From: Billgrantia aerodenitrificans
GTDB lineage: Bacteria > Pseudomonadota > Gammaproteobacteria > Pseudomonadales > Halomonadaceae
Direction: 5' to 3'
Assembly: GCF_021404405.1 (NCBI RefSeq)
Contig: NZ_JABFTV010000012.1
Location: 1 to 64,000, forward strand
DNA length: 64,000 bases
Shown here piece after piece: positions 49,713-58,355 of the stretch. Numbering within the stretch: position 1 is the stretch's first letter; every line of letters begins with the position of its first letter. The notes under the pieces are model-generated. The model was not told the origin of the DNA. It did not search any database and saw only the letters and a program-made list of their open reading frames with translations. The translations under genes and the position numbers were made by a program.

Positions 49713-50687
49713 TTAAAGACGCTCCTCGCGGGGCGTCACACCGAAATGGTTGCGATAGGCGGTGGAGAAGTGGGCGGGCGAGGAGAAGCCCGTCTTCATG
49801 GCGATCTCGCCGGCAGGCAGGTCGCTTTCGCGCAACAGACGCCGCGCCTCCTTCAGGCGTAGATCGAGGTAGTAGCGGCCGGGCACCGCTTGCAGGTACT
49901 TCTTGAACAGCCGCTCGAGCTGACGCCGCGAAATGCCCAGATGCTCGGCCAGCTCGTGGGTGGTGAGCGGTTCTTCGATGTTGGCCTCCATCAGCATCAC
50001 GGCGTCCACCAGCGGCGCCGGCGCATGCCCCAGCCGGGCGCGCAGCGGTACCTGCTGTGGCTCATCGGCCATGCGCACCCGCTCGAGCACGAAGTGCTCC
50101 GAGACCCGCTCGGCCAGCTCGCTGCCGTGATGGGAGGCGATCAGGGTCATCATCATGTCCATCGCCGCCGTACCGCCGCCGCAGGTGAGGCGGTCGCGGT
50201 CGATCTCGAACAGCTGCTGGGTCAGTCGCACGCGAGGATAGTCGCGGGTGAAGGCGGCGAAGCGCTGCCAGGGCAGCGTGGCGCGGTAGCCATCCAGCAC
50301 GCCGGCGCGCGCCAGCAGCTCGGTGCCGCCGCCCACCCCCACCAGCACCACACCGCTGCGCCCCAACAGGCGCAGCTGACCCGGCAACGCACTGTCATGC
50401 ATGACCGGCAATGGGCTCGGCGCGCAGACGATCAGCATGTCCAGTTCGGTCGAAGCGTGTTCGAAGGGGGTACAGGCCGCCTGACTGAGGTCGGCCATGC
50501 TGGCGACCTCCCCACCGCCCGGGGAGAACGCCTGAAGGCGATAGAGACGCTGACCGGCCAGTTGATTGACCACCACCAGCGGCTCCAGGGCGCAGGCTTG
50601 GGCGAGCAGCGAGAACCCCGGCAGCGTCAGCACGCCGACCCAGCGGGCGGCGTTCATGGCGAAGGTAGAGGTGGGGGTGTCGGGCAT
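49713..50687 (-). CDS. AraC/GlxA-type regulator of arginine catabolism (ArgR-like)
   Basis: A 324-residue regulator with an N-terminal DJ-1/PfpI-like domain (about 10-185, GVLTLPGFSLLAQACALEPL, but no GxC nucleophile) and a C-terminal AraC helix-turn-helix (about 215-320: LTTHELAEHLGISRRQLERLFKKYLQ and AGEIAMKTGFSSPAHFSTAYRNHFGVTPREER). This is the layout of ArgR of Pseudomonas aeruginosa, which activates the aru/ast operon in response to arginine. It lies upstream of and in the same direction as astC. The start is uncertain; ATG 50687 is used, with weak signal. Confidence 0.85.
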   Translation of the reverse strand: MPDTPTSTFAMNAARWVGVLTLPGFSLLAQACALEPLVVVNQLAGQRLYRLQAFSPGGGEVASMADLSQAACTPFEHASTELDMLIVCAPSPLPVMHDSALPGQLRLLGRSGVVLVGVGGGTELLARAGVLDGYRATLPWQRFAAFTRDYPRVRLTQQLFEIDRDRLTCGGGTAAMDMMMTLIASHHGSELAERVSEHFVLERVRMADEPQQVPLRARLGHAPAPLVDAVMLMEANIEEPLTTHELAEHLGISRRQLERLFKKYLQAVPGRYYLDLRLKEARRLLRESDLPAGEIAMKTGFSSPAHFSTAYRNHFGVTPREERL

Positions 50688-50826
50688 TGCGCAGCGCCGT
50701 GTGCCGAAACGAAGGAGAAATGGTACTCCATCGGCGGCGTTGGCAATACCGCACGGTTTACCGCATTGGCGAAGGCCACCGCGGCAGCGCCACGGTGGCC
50801 TTCGGTTCACATCGGCAACCGCCAGA

Positions 50827-51036
50827 TCAGATCCAGAACGCCGACACCAGCCGATAAATCAGGAAAAGCCCCGTGGCCACGGCCACGCCCAACACCAGCC
50901 AGTGCCAGCCCTTGGCCGGCCGCTTGGCTTCGGGCTGCTCCTCATCGGGCTCGAGATGCTCGAAGTCCTCGGGCATCCTCACTTCCTTGAGATGCTCGTA
51001 CTCTTCTTGCGGCGTCTTGCTCTCCCGGGTGTCCAT
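50827..51036 (-). CDS. Small single-helix membrane protein
   Basis: A 69-residue protein with a charged, acidic N-terminal half (EEYEHLKEVRMPEDFEHLEPDEE) and one C-terminal hydrophobic helix (HWLVLGVAVATGLFLIYRLVSAFWI). A full AAGGAGGTG sits just before the ATG, so it is clearly translated. It is probably inserted with the acidic tail in the cytosol. No family is recognised. It lies between argR-like and fabV genes on the same strand. Confidence 0.75.
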   Translation of the reverse strand: MDTRESKTPQEEYEHLKEVRMPEDFEHLEPDEEQPEAKRPAKGWHWLVLGVAVATGLFLIYRLVSAFWI

Positions 51037-51093
51037 GAGGCACCTCCTTCGATACTGGATTTGCCCGCCGAATCGCGTTCCGTCGCAGCGGGC

Positions 51094-52305
51094 CTACAAA
51101 GTGACGACATCGAACTGAACGTCCGGGTTCACGTCGGCGTCGTAATCGACGTCGTCACGCTCGAACCCGAACAGCTTCAGGAAGTCGTGCTTGTAACCAG
51201 CATAGTCGGTGATTTGGAACAGGTTCTCGGTGGTCACCTGAGGCCACAGGTCCTTGCACGCCTGCTGCACGTCGTCGCGCAGCTCCCAGTCGTCCAGTCG
51301 CAGGCGGCCGGCCTCGTCGGTGATGAACTCACCCTCCTGCCCTTGAGATGTGTAGAGTCGCTCGCCGAACAAGCGATTGAGCTGCTCGATGGTGCCCTCG
51401 TGCAGGCCCTTCTCCTTCATCACCTTGTAGACCATGGCAATGTAGAGCGGCATGACCGGAATCGCCGCGCTGGCCTGGGTCACCACCGACTTGAGCACCG
51501 CCACGTTGGCACCGCCGCCCGTCGCCTTGAGCCTGGCATCGATCTCGCCGGCGGCGCGATCGAGATCCTCCTTGGCCTTGCCCAGCGCACCGTGCCAGTA
51601 GATCGGCCAGGTGATCTCGGTGCCAATATAGCTGAACGCCACGCTGCGGGCGCCTGGAGCGAGGACGCCGGCCTTATCCAGCGCATCGATCCACAGCTCC
51701 CAATCTTCGCCACCCATCACCGCCTTGGTATCCTCGATCTCCTGCTCGGTGGCGGGCTCGACCTCGGCCTCGATGATGGTGTCCTTGTTGGTATCGATGG
51801 CGGTGGCGCGGTAGGTCTCGCCGATCGGCTTGAGCGCGGATCGCTTCAGCTCACCACTGTCGGGCAGGCGACGCACCGGCGAGGCCAGCGAGTAGACCAC
51901 CAGGTCGATCTGGCCCAGGTCCCGCTTGATCAGCTCGATGGCCTTCTCGCGCGCCTCATGGGAGAAGGCATCGCCATTGATCGACTTGCTGTAGAGCCCT
52001 TCGGCCTTGGCGAACTTGTCGAAGGCGGCGGCGTTGTACCAGCCGGCGGTGCCGGGCTTCTTCTCGCTGCCGGGCTTCTCGAAGAACACACCCAGGGTGT
52101 CGGCGCCATAGCCGAATGCCGCGGTGATGCGCGCCGCCAGGCCATAGCCACTGGAGGCCCCCACCACCAGCACCTTCTTCGGCCCGTTGGCCTTGTCGAA
52201 TTGACGCGCACGGGTTGTCTCGATCTGCTCGAGCACGTTCTTCTCGCAGCCGAGCGGATGGGTGGTGGTACAGATGAAACCGCGAACCTTGGGTTTGATG
52301 ATCAC
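51094..52305 (-). CDS. fabV: FabV enoyl-ACP reductase
   Basis: A 403-residue NADH-dependent trans-2-enoyl-ACP/CoA reductase of the FabV type, last step of the fatty acid elongation cycle. It opens MIIKPKVRGFICTTTHPLGCEKNV and contains the FabV form of the cofactor site (KKVLVVGASSGYGLAARI) and the active-site Tyr-x8-Lys (Tyr236 to Lys245, in YWHGALGKAK). FabV differs from FabI and is naturally little affected by triclosan. It is probably monocistronic. Confidence 0.97.
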   Translation of the reverse strand: MIIKPKVRGFICTTTHPLGCEKNVLEQIETTRARQFDKANGPKKVLVVGASSGYGLAARITAAFGYGADTLGVFFEKPGSEKKPGTAGWYNAAAFDKFAKAEGLYSKSINGDAFSHEAREKAIELIKRDLGQIDLVVYSLASPVRRLPDSGELKRSALKPIGETYRATAIDTNKDTIIEAEVEPATEQEIEDTKAVMGGEDWELWIDALDKAGVLAPGARSVAFSYIGTEITWPIYWHGALGKAKEDLDRAAGEIDARLKATGGGANVAVLKSVVTQASAAIPVMPLYIAMVYKVMKEKGLHEGTIEQLNRLFGERLYTSQGQEGEFITDEAGRLRLDDWELRDDVQQACKDLWPQVTTENLFQITDYAGYKHDFLKLFGFERDDVDYDADVNPDVQFDVVTL

Positions 52306-52469
52306 GACAGACCTCGTTATTGGTGTTACGACGCCGCTCGGGACGCCGATTCGATACGAATGGACAGTGGCGACATTCTAGCGGCCACGCATGCGTCTGT
52401 CCGCACTTGAGCGCCGCGGAGTCCTGGGGCACGATGCAACCCGGTGCCATGACATGGCAGGAGGTAAAC

Positions 52470-52862
52470 ATGAACGCACAAGCACTGGTGGATGAGCGCG
52501 GGGAGCTGTGGCTGGCGCTGGCTCCGCTGTGGCTGGACCGCGAGCCCAGCGAACGCGAGTTCGCCCGTATGGTGGCAGTGATAGAGCGCCACGAGCTGAC
52601 GCTGCACGAGCTGGAGTGGATCTTTCGCCTGGAGCTGGCACCGGTGATGTCGCGCAACCAGATGTCGATCGCCGGGCGCTGGCGCGATTTCGACGACTAT
52701 CAGCTGATGCAGCAGCTGGTCGCCCACAACCTCAAGCTCAAGGGCTGGCGACGCAAGAGCTGGGCGCTGTTCTCGGGGCTGACCACCATGATGACCCGCC
52801 ATCGCTGGAACGAGCTGATCGCCCGGGTGATGATGGAGCGAGGCGAGTCACCGCACCCGTGA
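52470..52862 (+). CDS. Hypothetical protein, all-helical
   Basis: A 130-residue protein, mainly helical: LWLALAPLWLDREPSEREFARMVAVIERHELTLHELEWIFRLELAPV then WRDFDDYQLMQQL. A strong AGGAGG lies before the ATG, so it is translated. I faintly associate this pattern with DUF7079-type proteins but cannot confirm it. It stands alone between divergently and convergently oriented neighbours, and its last 15 bases overlap the opposing glutathione peroxidase gene. Confidence 0.65.
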   Translation: MNAQALVDERGELWLALAPLWLDREPSEREFARMVAVIERHELTLHELEWIFRLELAPVMSRNQMSIAGRWRDFDDYQLMQQLVAHNLKLKGWRRKSWALFSGLTTMMTRHRWNELIARVMMERGESPHP

Positions 52863-53357
52863 ATTGGAACGGAAGTCCTCATCCAGTGCCTGCTCAAGCG
52901 CACGTTCGAGCTCCGACCCGCTGTCGCGGGGCGAGAAGCGCCGCAACACCCGGCCGTCCCGCGCCACCAGAAACTTGGTGAAGTTCCACTTGACCATGCC
53001 GGTGCCCATCACTCCCGGTGCCTGTCGCTTGAGCTCGACGAACAGCGGATGAGCGCCGCGACCGTTGACCTTGACCTTCTCCATCACCGGAAAGGTCACC
53101 CCATACTGACTGGAACTGAAGGCGCAGAAGTCCAGCGCCGTTTCCGGCGACTGACGCGCGAACTGATTGCAGGGAAAGGCCAATACGGTAAAGCCACGGT
53201 CGCGATGGCTGCGATAGAGGTGCTCCAGCTCGCCGAGCTGGGGCGTGTAACCGCAACGGCTGGCCACGTTCACAATCAGCAGCACCTGCCCTTGCAGGGC
53301 ACGCAGGTTGAAGGGCTCGCCGCGGAAGGTACGGCACTCGTGTTCGTGGATGGCCAT
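52848..53357 (-). CDS. Glutathione peroxidase family protein (BtuE-like)
   Basis: A 169-residue thiol peroxidase. The peroxidatic Cys is in VNVASRCGYTPQ (cysteine, not selenocysteine), the resolving-region motif is LAFPCNQFARQSP, and the conserved Trp-Asn is in VKWNFTKFLV. It reduces hydrogen peroxide and organic peroxides, in this Cys form usually with thioredoxin. The start at 53357 matches family length (about 160-185 residues). A longer frame to 53408 has no clear site. It overlaps the hypothetical gene by 15 bases. Confidence 0.93.
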   Translation of the reverse strand: MAIHEHECRTFRGEPFNLRALQGQVLLIVNVASRCGYTPQLGELEHLYRSHRDRGFTVLAFPCNQFARQSPETALDFCAFSSSQYGVTFPVMEKVKVNGRGAHPLFVELKRQAPGVMGTGMVKWNFTKFLVARDGRVLRRFSPRDSGSELERALEQALDEDFRSNSRVR

Positions 53358-53585
53358 GTCTGCCTGCCTCGCTGTCACCTTTCCCACGCCACGTTTTACA
53401 CGTAGCACCTCTCAGCGTATCGCGGCAACCTTTCGATGGGGTTTGCCCAGCGAGGCTTCGTTCGCGCGCCGGCTCCAAGCCTACCGGGAAGCGGCAAGCA
53501 GGTCACGCCCAGTGCGCGTTGACCGACCCGGAGCGACTGACCATGCTGCAAGAACGAGGAACGACGGCGCCCAAGGAGAGCCTGC

Positions 53586-55238
53586 ATGCGCGATAACGCC
53601 CCTCGCAGCCGACTGGCCACTCATGAGGTGGTCAACCAACCCGACACGCCCGGAGACAGCGACCTGATGGCCAGCGATCTGCCACTGCGTGAGGCGCTGG
53701 AGCGCGAAGCCCCCGTCTGGGTCAGCGAACGTTTGGCAGCGCTGGGACGCGAAGCGGGCAGCCGGCGCGTACAGGCGCTGGGTGAACAGGCCAACCGCCA
53801 CCCACCGGAGCTGGTTCTGTTCGACCGCCATGGCAGGCGGCTGGACGAGGTGCGCTATCACCCCGCCTACCACGAGCTGATGCACCTGGCCATCGACAAC
53901 GGCTGGCATGCCGTGGCCTGGCAGGAGGAGGGCCGCGGCGGGCATCAGGCCCATATCGCCGCGCTCTACCTGCTGACCCAGGCCGAGCCCGGCTTCTGCT
54001 GCCCGGTAACCATGACCCACGCCGCCATGCCGGTGCTGCGCCGCAGCCCCGACATCGAAGCGGCATGGGCGCCGGGGCTGCTAGCCAACGCCTACGACCC
54101 ACGTCCGCTTCCCGCCGGTCAAAAGCACGGACTCACCTTCGGCATGGCCATGACCGAGAAACAGGGCGGCAGCGACGTGCGCCGCAACACCACCCGCGCC
54201 GAACGCGACGGCGAGGGCTGGCGGCTCACCGGCCACAAGTGGTTCTGCAGCGCGCCGATGTCCGACGCCTTCCTCACCCTGGCCCAGACCGATGCAGGAC
54301 TGACCTGCTTTCTGGCACCGCGCTTCACGCCGGACGGCGAGCGCAACGCCATCGAGATCCAGCGTCTCAAGGAGAAGTGCGGCAACCGCGCCAACGCCTC
54401 CGCCGAGATCGAGTATCGCAGCGCCTGGGCAACGCTCGTTGGCGAACCGGGCCGTGGAGTGGCCACCATCATCGACATGGTGCAGCAGACCCGGCTCGAT
54501 GCCGCCACCGCCCCGGTAGGCATGATGCGCCAGGCCTTGGCCGAGGCCTGGCGCCACGTGCGTGATCGCCACGCCTTCGGCCGCCTGCTGGCCGAACAGC
54601 CGCTGATGCAGGCGGTGATTGCCGATCTGGCACTGGAAGTGGAAGCCGGCGTGGCGCTGGTCATGCGCGCCGCGCGCGCCTTCGACGGTGACGCTCGCAG
54701 CGAAGCGCACGAGACGGCCCTGGCCCGGGTGCTGCCCACCCTGGCCAAGTACTGGCACAACAAACGCGGGCCCGGCTTCATGGCCGAGGCCATGGAGTGC
54801 CTGGGCGGCATCGGCTATGTCGAGGAGGCGCCGCTGGCCAGGCTCTATCGCGAGGCGCCGGTGAATTCGATCTGGGAAGGCTCGGGCAACGTGATCTGCC
54901 TGGATCTGCTGCGGGTGCTGGCACGACACCCCGAATCGGTCGCCGCCCTGCGGGTCGAACTGCGCGCCGCCCAGGGCCTGCAACAGGACCTCGACCTGGC
55001 TCTGGCCGGCCTGGAACACGACCTGACGCTACCCATCGAGACACTAGAGCCCCGCGCCCGCTGGCTGACCCAGCGTCTGGCGCAGAGCCTGCAAGCCGCA
55101 CTGCTGCTGCGTCATGCGCCGGCCGAGGTGGCCGAGACCTTCTGTCGCTCGCGCCTCGGCGTGGAAGCCAGCCCCGCCTATGGGGTGCTGCCGACCGGTT
55201 CGCCGCTGGCGGCGATTCTGGCGCGAATCGGCGACTGA
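53586..55238 (+). CDS. aidB: AidB-like acyl-CoA dehydrogenase
   Basis: A 550-residue FAD protein close to E. coli AidB (541 residues). Characteristic runs are GMAMTEKQGGSDVRRNTTRAE, KWFCSAPMSDAFL, RLKEKCGNRANASAEIEYR and VNSIWEGSGNVICLDLLRVL. AidB has weak isovaleryl-CoA dehydrogenase activity and binds DNA; it is part of the E. coli adaptive response to alkylation. AAGGAG lies upstream of the ATG. Its 3' end overlaps the convergent EAL gene by 61 bases. The AidB name rests on overall similarity recalled from memory. Confidence 0.88.
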   Translation: MRDNAPRSRLATHEVVNQPDTPGDSDLMASDLPLREALEREAPVWVSERLAALGREAGSRRVQALGEQANRHPPELVLFDRHGRRLDEVRYHPAYHELMHLAIDNGWHAVAWQEEGRGGHQAHIAALYLLTQAEPGFCCPVTMTHAAMPVLRRSPDIEAAWAPGLLANAYDPRPLPAGQKHGLTFGMAMTEKQGGSDVRRNTTRAERDGEGWRLTGHKWFCSAPMSDAFLTLAQTDAGLTCFLAPRFTPDGERNAIEIQRLKEKCGNRANASAEIEYRSAWATLVGEPGRGVATIIDMVQQTRLDAATAPVGMMRQALAEAWRHVRDRHAFGRLLAEQPLMQAVIADLALEVEAGVALVMRAARAFDGDARSEAHETALARVLPTLAKYWHNKRGPGFMAEAMECLGGIGYVEEAPLARLYREAPVNSIWEGSGNVICLDLLRVLARHPESVAALRVELRAAQGLQQDLDLALAGLEHDLTLPIETLEPRARWLTQRLAQSLQAALLLRHAPAEVAETFCRSRLGVEASPAYGVLPTGSPLAAILARIGD

Positions 55239-56413
55239 TCGGACGCCAGCAGCGGAATCTCCTCAGCCGGTACCGGCCGAGACAGGCCGAAGCCCTGGAC
55301 ATGGGTGCAGCCGAAGCGGGCCAGAGTCGGCAGGCAGTCGAGCTCCTCCACCCCTTCCGCTACCACACGAATGCCAAGGCGTCGACCAAGCAGGGCGATG
55401 GCCTCGACGATGGCGGCATCTTGAACGTCCTGCTGCACGTGCCGGACGAAACTGCGGTCGATCTTCAGCTCGCTGATGGGCAGCATCTGTAAGCGAGAGA
55501 GTGAAGAGAAACCAACGCCGAAGTCGTCCACCGCCACCTCCATGCCGCTGAGGTGCAGCCGCGCGGCGACCTCCGAGCCCAGTAGCTCGTCATCCATAGC
55601 GGCCGTCTCGGTGATCTCGAGCACCACCAGCGGCGAGTCTTCTGGGGTCAGCTGACGCGTCAACGCCGGCAGCTGGGCCTCCATCAGGTCGTCGGCGGTG
55701 ACGTTGACCGAGATCGACAGCAGCACGCCCTGCTCACGCCAGCGCCGAGCGTCGAGCAACGCCCGCTCGAGCACATGACAGGTGAGCCGGCGACTCTGGC
55801 CGGCCGTGAGCATGGGCAGGAAGCTGGCCGGGCCGATCAGCCCAATGTCGGGATGCGCCCAGCGCACCAGCGCCTCGACTCCGCTGAGGCGGCCGGTCGC
55901 CAGCTCGAACTGCGGCTGATAGTGCACGGTAAGCTCATGGTGCTGCAGTGCCGACTCCAGTTCATCGGCGGAGAAGAAGGGGCTGTCCTCAGGCACGATG
56001 GCCGGCTTGCAGCCGGGGCGCAGCCGATCCAGGCGCTGCCTGAGTTCGGCCAGGCGCATCGGCTTGTCCAGCGAGCCGAGCATCTGCAGCCCCAGGGTCT
56101 GACCGACCCGCTCGGCAATGCGTGAAATCTTGCGCTCGACGCCACCCAACAGCAGCACCCAGCCGGCGAAGTGCTGCTGCGCCAGCAGGCGCAGCAGCTC
56201 TATGCCGTCCGGGTCGCCGAATTCGAGCCCCATGATTACCAGCTGTGGGGCACACTCATCGAGCTCCGCCAGCAGCGCATCGGCGCGCCGATAACAACGA
56301 CTCTCGAGGCCCAGGACATGTAATTGGAGGGAGAGGACCGCGACCACATCCGGGTCCTCGTCGAGCACCATGGCCAGCGCCCGCTCTTCTTCCACCTCGG
56401 AGAAAACGTTCAT
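55178..56413 (-). CDS. EAL phosphodiesterase with degenerate receiver domain
   Basis: A 411-residue response-regulator-like protein. Residues about 10-125 are a receiver domain with the acidic pair (VLDEDPD) and the Lys (SLDKP) but with Gly62 (LVIMGLEF) at the site of the usual phospho-Asp. The EAL domain (about 150-395) is complete: EAL at about residue 180, ITETAAMDD, VDDFGVGFSS, LKIDRSF and EGVE. It should hydrolyse c-di-GMP but probably cannot be controlled by Asp phosphorylation. The start at 56413 is uncertain; GTG 56476 would add 21 residues. It overlaps aidB by 61 bases. Confidence 0.9.
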   Translation of the reverse strand: MNVFSEVEEERALAMVLDEDPDVVAVLSLQLHVLGLESRCYRRADALLAELDECAPQLVIMGLEFGDPDGIELLRLLAQQHFAGWVLLLGGVERKISRIAERVGQTLGLQMLGSLDKPMRLAELRQRLDRLRPGCKPAIVPEDSPFFSADELESALQHHELTVHYQPQFELATGRLSGVEALVRWAHPDIGLIGPASFLPMLTAGQSRRLTCHVLERALLDARRWREQGVLLSISVNVTADDLMEAQLPALTRQLTPEDSPLVVLEITETAAMDDELLGSEVAARLHLSGMEVAVDDFGVGFSSLSRLQMLPISELKIDRSFVRHVQQDVQDAAIVEAIALLGRRLGIRVVAEGVEELDCLPTLARFGCTHVQGFGLSRPVPAEEIPLLASDQSPIRARIAASGEPVGSTP

Positions 56414-56482
56414 CAGGGAGACTCGTTCTCGAATTATTCTGAGACTACCATCATCCCTGATGAACAGCCGGTTCACTTCTCA

Positions 56483-56528
56483 ACGCAATCCACCCAACAC
56501 ACCCCACTCAGCACGCAATCCACCCAAC
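56483..56528. repeat. 16-base direct repeat upstream of the EAL gene
   Basis: ACGCAATCCACCCAAC occurs at 56483-56498 and again at 56513-56528, 30 bases apart. It lies between the lysE stop and the EAL start, in the presumed promoter of the EAL gene. It could be a pair of binding sites. Confidence 0.8.
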
Positions 56529-56541
56529 CGAGCGCACCCGC

Positions 56542-57159
56542 TCAGCCGAGAGGACCCGCCACCACTCGCAGTGCGAGCGCCAGCAGCATGACGCCGGTGA
56601 TGCGATGGATCCAGTGTGCCCGTGCCTGCAGCCAGGGCAGCACGCGTGAATGCGTCAACGACACCGCCACCAGTACGTACCAGCCGCCATCGATGATCAT
56701 CGCCGTGAGCACGATGACCGCCTTGGCGGTCACGGACATGTCCGGCGTGACGAACTGGCTGAGCAAGGCAACGAAGAACAGGATCAACTTGGGATTGCCC
56801 AGTGCGACCAGCATGCCTTCGCGCGCCGCCTGACGGCGGGTGGTCACCACCCCGGCGGCTTCGAGCGCCGCCGCCCTGCCGGCGCGCAGTGCCTTGATGC
56901 CGAGCCAGGCCAGATAGGCCGCTCCGGCCCAGGTGATGGCCTGGAACAGGGTGGGGAAGCGCACGATCAGCGCGCCCAGCCCCAGCACCGTGAGCAGGGC
57001 ATAGAACCCCACCCCCATGGCATGAGACAGCGCCGCCACGATACCGGGTGCGCGCCCGCCACCGAGGGTGTGGCGCAGCACCAGCGCCAGGCTCGGGCCC
57101 GGCGACATCGCCCCCATGGCGCACACGGCCACCAGCGACATCCATAAGGAAAGCGGCAC
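56542..57159 (-). CDS. LysE/RhtB-family amino acid exporter
   Basis: A 205-residue exporter with six predicted helices and the family opening MSLVAVCAMGAMSPGPSLALVLRHTLGGGRAPGIVAAL, including the SPGP motif. LysE/RhtB members export basic amino acids, threonine or homoserine. GTG at 57159 follows GAGGAG. It is 45 bases downstream of rnk on the same strand. With ast and tdh operons nearby, arginine or threonine is an obvious guess but is not shown. Confidence 0.9.
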   Translation of the reverse strand: MPLSLWMSLVAVCAMGAMSPGPSLALVLRHTLGGGRAPGIVAALSHAMGVGFYALLTVLGLGALIVRFPTLFQAITWAGAAYLAWLGIKALRAGRAAALEAAGVVTTRRQAAREGMLVALGNPKLILFFVALLSQFVTPDMSVTAKAVIVLTAMIIDGGWYVLVAVSLTHSRVLPWLQARAHWIHRITGVMLLALALRVVAGPLG

Positions 57160-57204
57160 TCCCCAGCTCCTCTTCGACGTTACGGTATCAATGGCGGCAC
57201 CACC

Positions 57205-57618
57205 TCAACGGTGGAACTGCCCCTCGCGCTCGGGTTGCCATAGGATCGCGTCGATGCGCAGCTGCGCCTTGCCGCCGCCAGGCAAAGGCCACTCGATCTC
57301 GTCGCCGATGCGCAGGCCGATGAGTCCGGCGCCAATGGGCGCCATCACCGAGATGCCGTCTTCGGTCGTGGCAAGCGCATGGGGATAGACCAGCGTGCGT
57401 ATCATCTGACGGTTACGTGTCAGATCGGTGAACTGCACCTGGCTGTTCATGCTGACCACATCTTCCGGAATGTCTTCCGGGTCGATCACCTCGCCGCGCT
57501 CGAGCTCCTCTTCGAGGCAATCGGCCACGAAGCGGTCCTTGTCGTCGGCCTGATCGATCAGGCGCTGCAGCCGCTCTGCGTCCAGGCGGTTGATGATGAT
57601 GGGGGGACGAGATGACAT
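57205..57618 (-). CDS. rnk: Regulator of nucleoside diphosphate kinase, Rnk
   Basis: A 137-residue Rnk protein of the GreA/GreB C-terminal fold: a short N-terminal coiled coil (ERLQRLIDQADDKDRFVADCLEEELERGEVI) and an FKBP-like domain (about 60-135, with FTDLTRNRQMIRTLVYP and GDEIEWPLPGGGKAQLRI). Rnk binds RNA polymerase near the secondary channel and raises Ndk levels in some bacteria. A near-perfect AAGGAGGTT precedes the ATG at 57618. It lies 45 bases upstream of lysE. Confidence 0.9.
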   Translation of the reverse strand: MSSRPPIIINRLDAERLQRLIDQADDKDRFVADCLEEELERGEVIDPEDIPEDVVSMNSQVQFTDLTRNRQMIRTLVYPHALATTEDGISVMAPIGAGLIGLRIGDEIEWPLPGGGKAQLRIDAILWQPEREGQFHR

Positions 57619-57776
57619 ACAACCTCCTTGGCACCGGCAGCGACCCTTTTGGGATTGATGGCTGCCGGCCATGCAACGAAAACAGCCCTTCGCCCGATGG
57701 GAGAAGGACTGTGACTCTAACTATGGTAAGCCTAAGCCCGATGAAAGTCAGGTCCGGCCAAGACCTTCGCGAGGGA

Positions 57777-57935
57777 TCAACCGCCCGGTCGGCGCCCCGA
57801 CGTGGCCAGCACCACGACACCCACCGCGGCCAACGCCATGCCCACGAACGCCGCCGGGTTCCACGCCTGCCAGCCATACAGCGCCGTTGCCAGCCCGAGC
57901 GCCACCAGCACCCAGGCAAATGTCTTCACACCCAT
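57777..57935 (-). CDS. Very small two-helix membrane protein
   Basis: A 52-residue protein with two hydrophobic helices (VKTFAWVLVALGLATALYGW and AAFVGMALAAVGVVVLATS) and a short basic end (GRRPGG). GAGGACTG lies before the ATG. It has no recognised family and stands alone between rnk and the tRNA. The hydrophobic pattern and start signal support translation, but a chance frame cannot be excluded. Confidence 0.5.
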   Translation of the reverse strand: MGVKTFAWVLVALGLATALYGWQAWNPAAFVGMALAAVGVVVLATSGRRPGG

Positions 57936-58080
57936 TCCGCAGTCCTCAGCTCCGAGTATAGGCCTCAGCATGCAGCGGATAGGGAGGTACATCAAGGAAA
58001 GTGCAAATATCGGGATTAAGCTGCTGGCATGCTGCTCGCTGGCTCGGATGAATCTTCTTCAAGCGCAAGTCGAAAGGCTC

Positions 58081-58114
58081 AAAACGCAAAAACAGCCGCC
58101 CATAAGCGACTGTT
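58081..58114 (-). terminator. Rho-independent terminator of tRNA-Leu
   Basis: On the minus strand AACAGTCGC pairs with GCGGCTGTT (58091-58099 with 58106-58114, one G-T pair) around a 6-base loop, followed by TTTGCGTTTT. This is 20 bases past the tRNA 3' end. Confidence 0.75.
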
Positions 58115-58133
58115 TCAATGACTACTCTTTCGA

Positions 58134-58220
58134 TGGTACCGGCGGTCGGACTCGAACCGACAAGGGCTTGCACCCGGCGGATTTTGAATCCGCTGCGTCT
58201 ACCAATTCCGCCACGCCGGC
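58134..58220 (-). tRNA. tRNA-Leu(CAA)
   Basis: An 87-base type II tRNA with encoded CCA. The anticodon stem GCGGA/TCCGC encloses the loop TTCAAAA, so the anticodon is CAA (decodes UUG). A long variable arm and TTCGAGT T-loop confirm leucine type. The acceptor pairs GCCGGCG with CGCCGGT, making the first pair G1-U72, with discriminator A73 before CCA. A terminator follows. Divergent queA starts 136 bases away. Confidence 0.97.
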
Positions 58221-58355
58221 AGCGCCGAGCATTATACGTGGCCGGTGCGGCAGGTCAATCGGCGGGCCTGACGTGAGAGTCGATTTTCGGTATCCTTGCC
58301 GGCTGTTTGCGGCTGCCCGGCAGCCGCTCGTTTCGACCTTATTGCGGACCCCTGC

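Noticed and set aside
58134..58144. G1-U72 acceptor pair in tRNA-Leu as an anomaly
   Set aside because: I believe similar CCGGTACCA ends occur in other gammaproteobacterial leucine tRNAs, so it is noted but not raised as a finding.
58134..58220. tRNA-Leu as an integration site for a genomic island
   Set aside because: No integrase and no second copy of the tRNA 3' end are seen in the window; housekeeping genes lie on one side and chromosomal-looking genes on the other.
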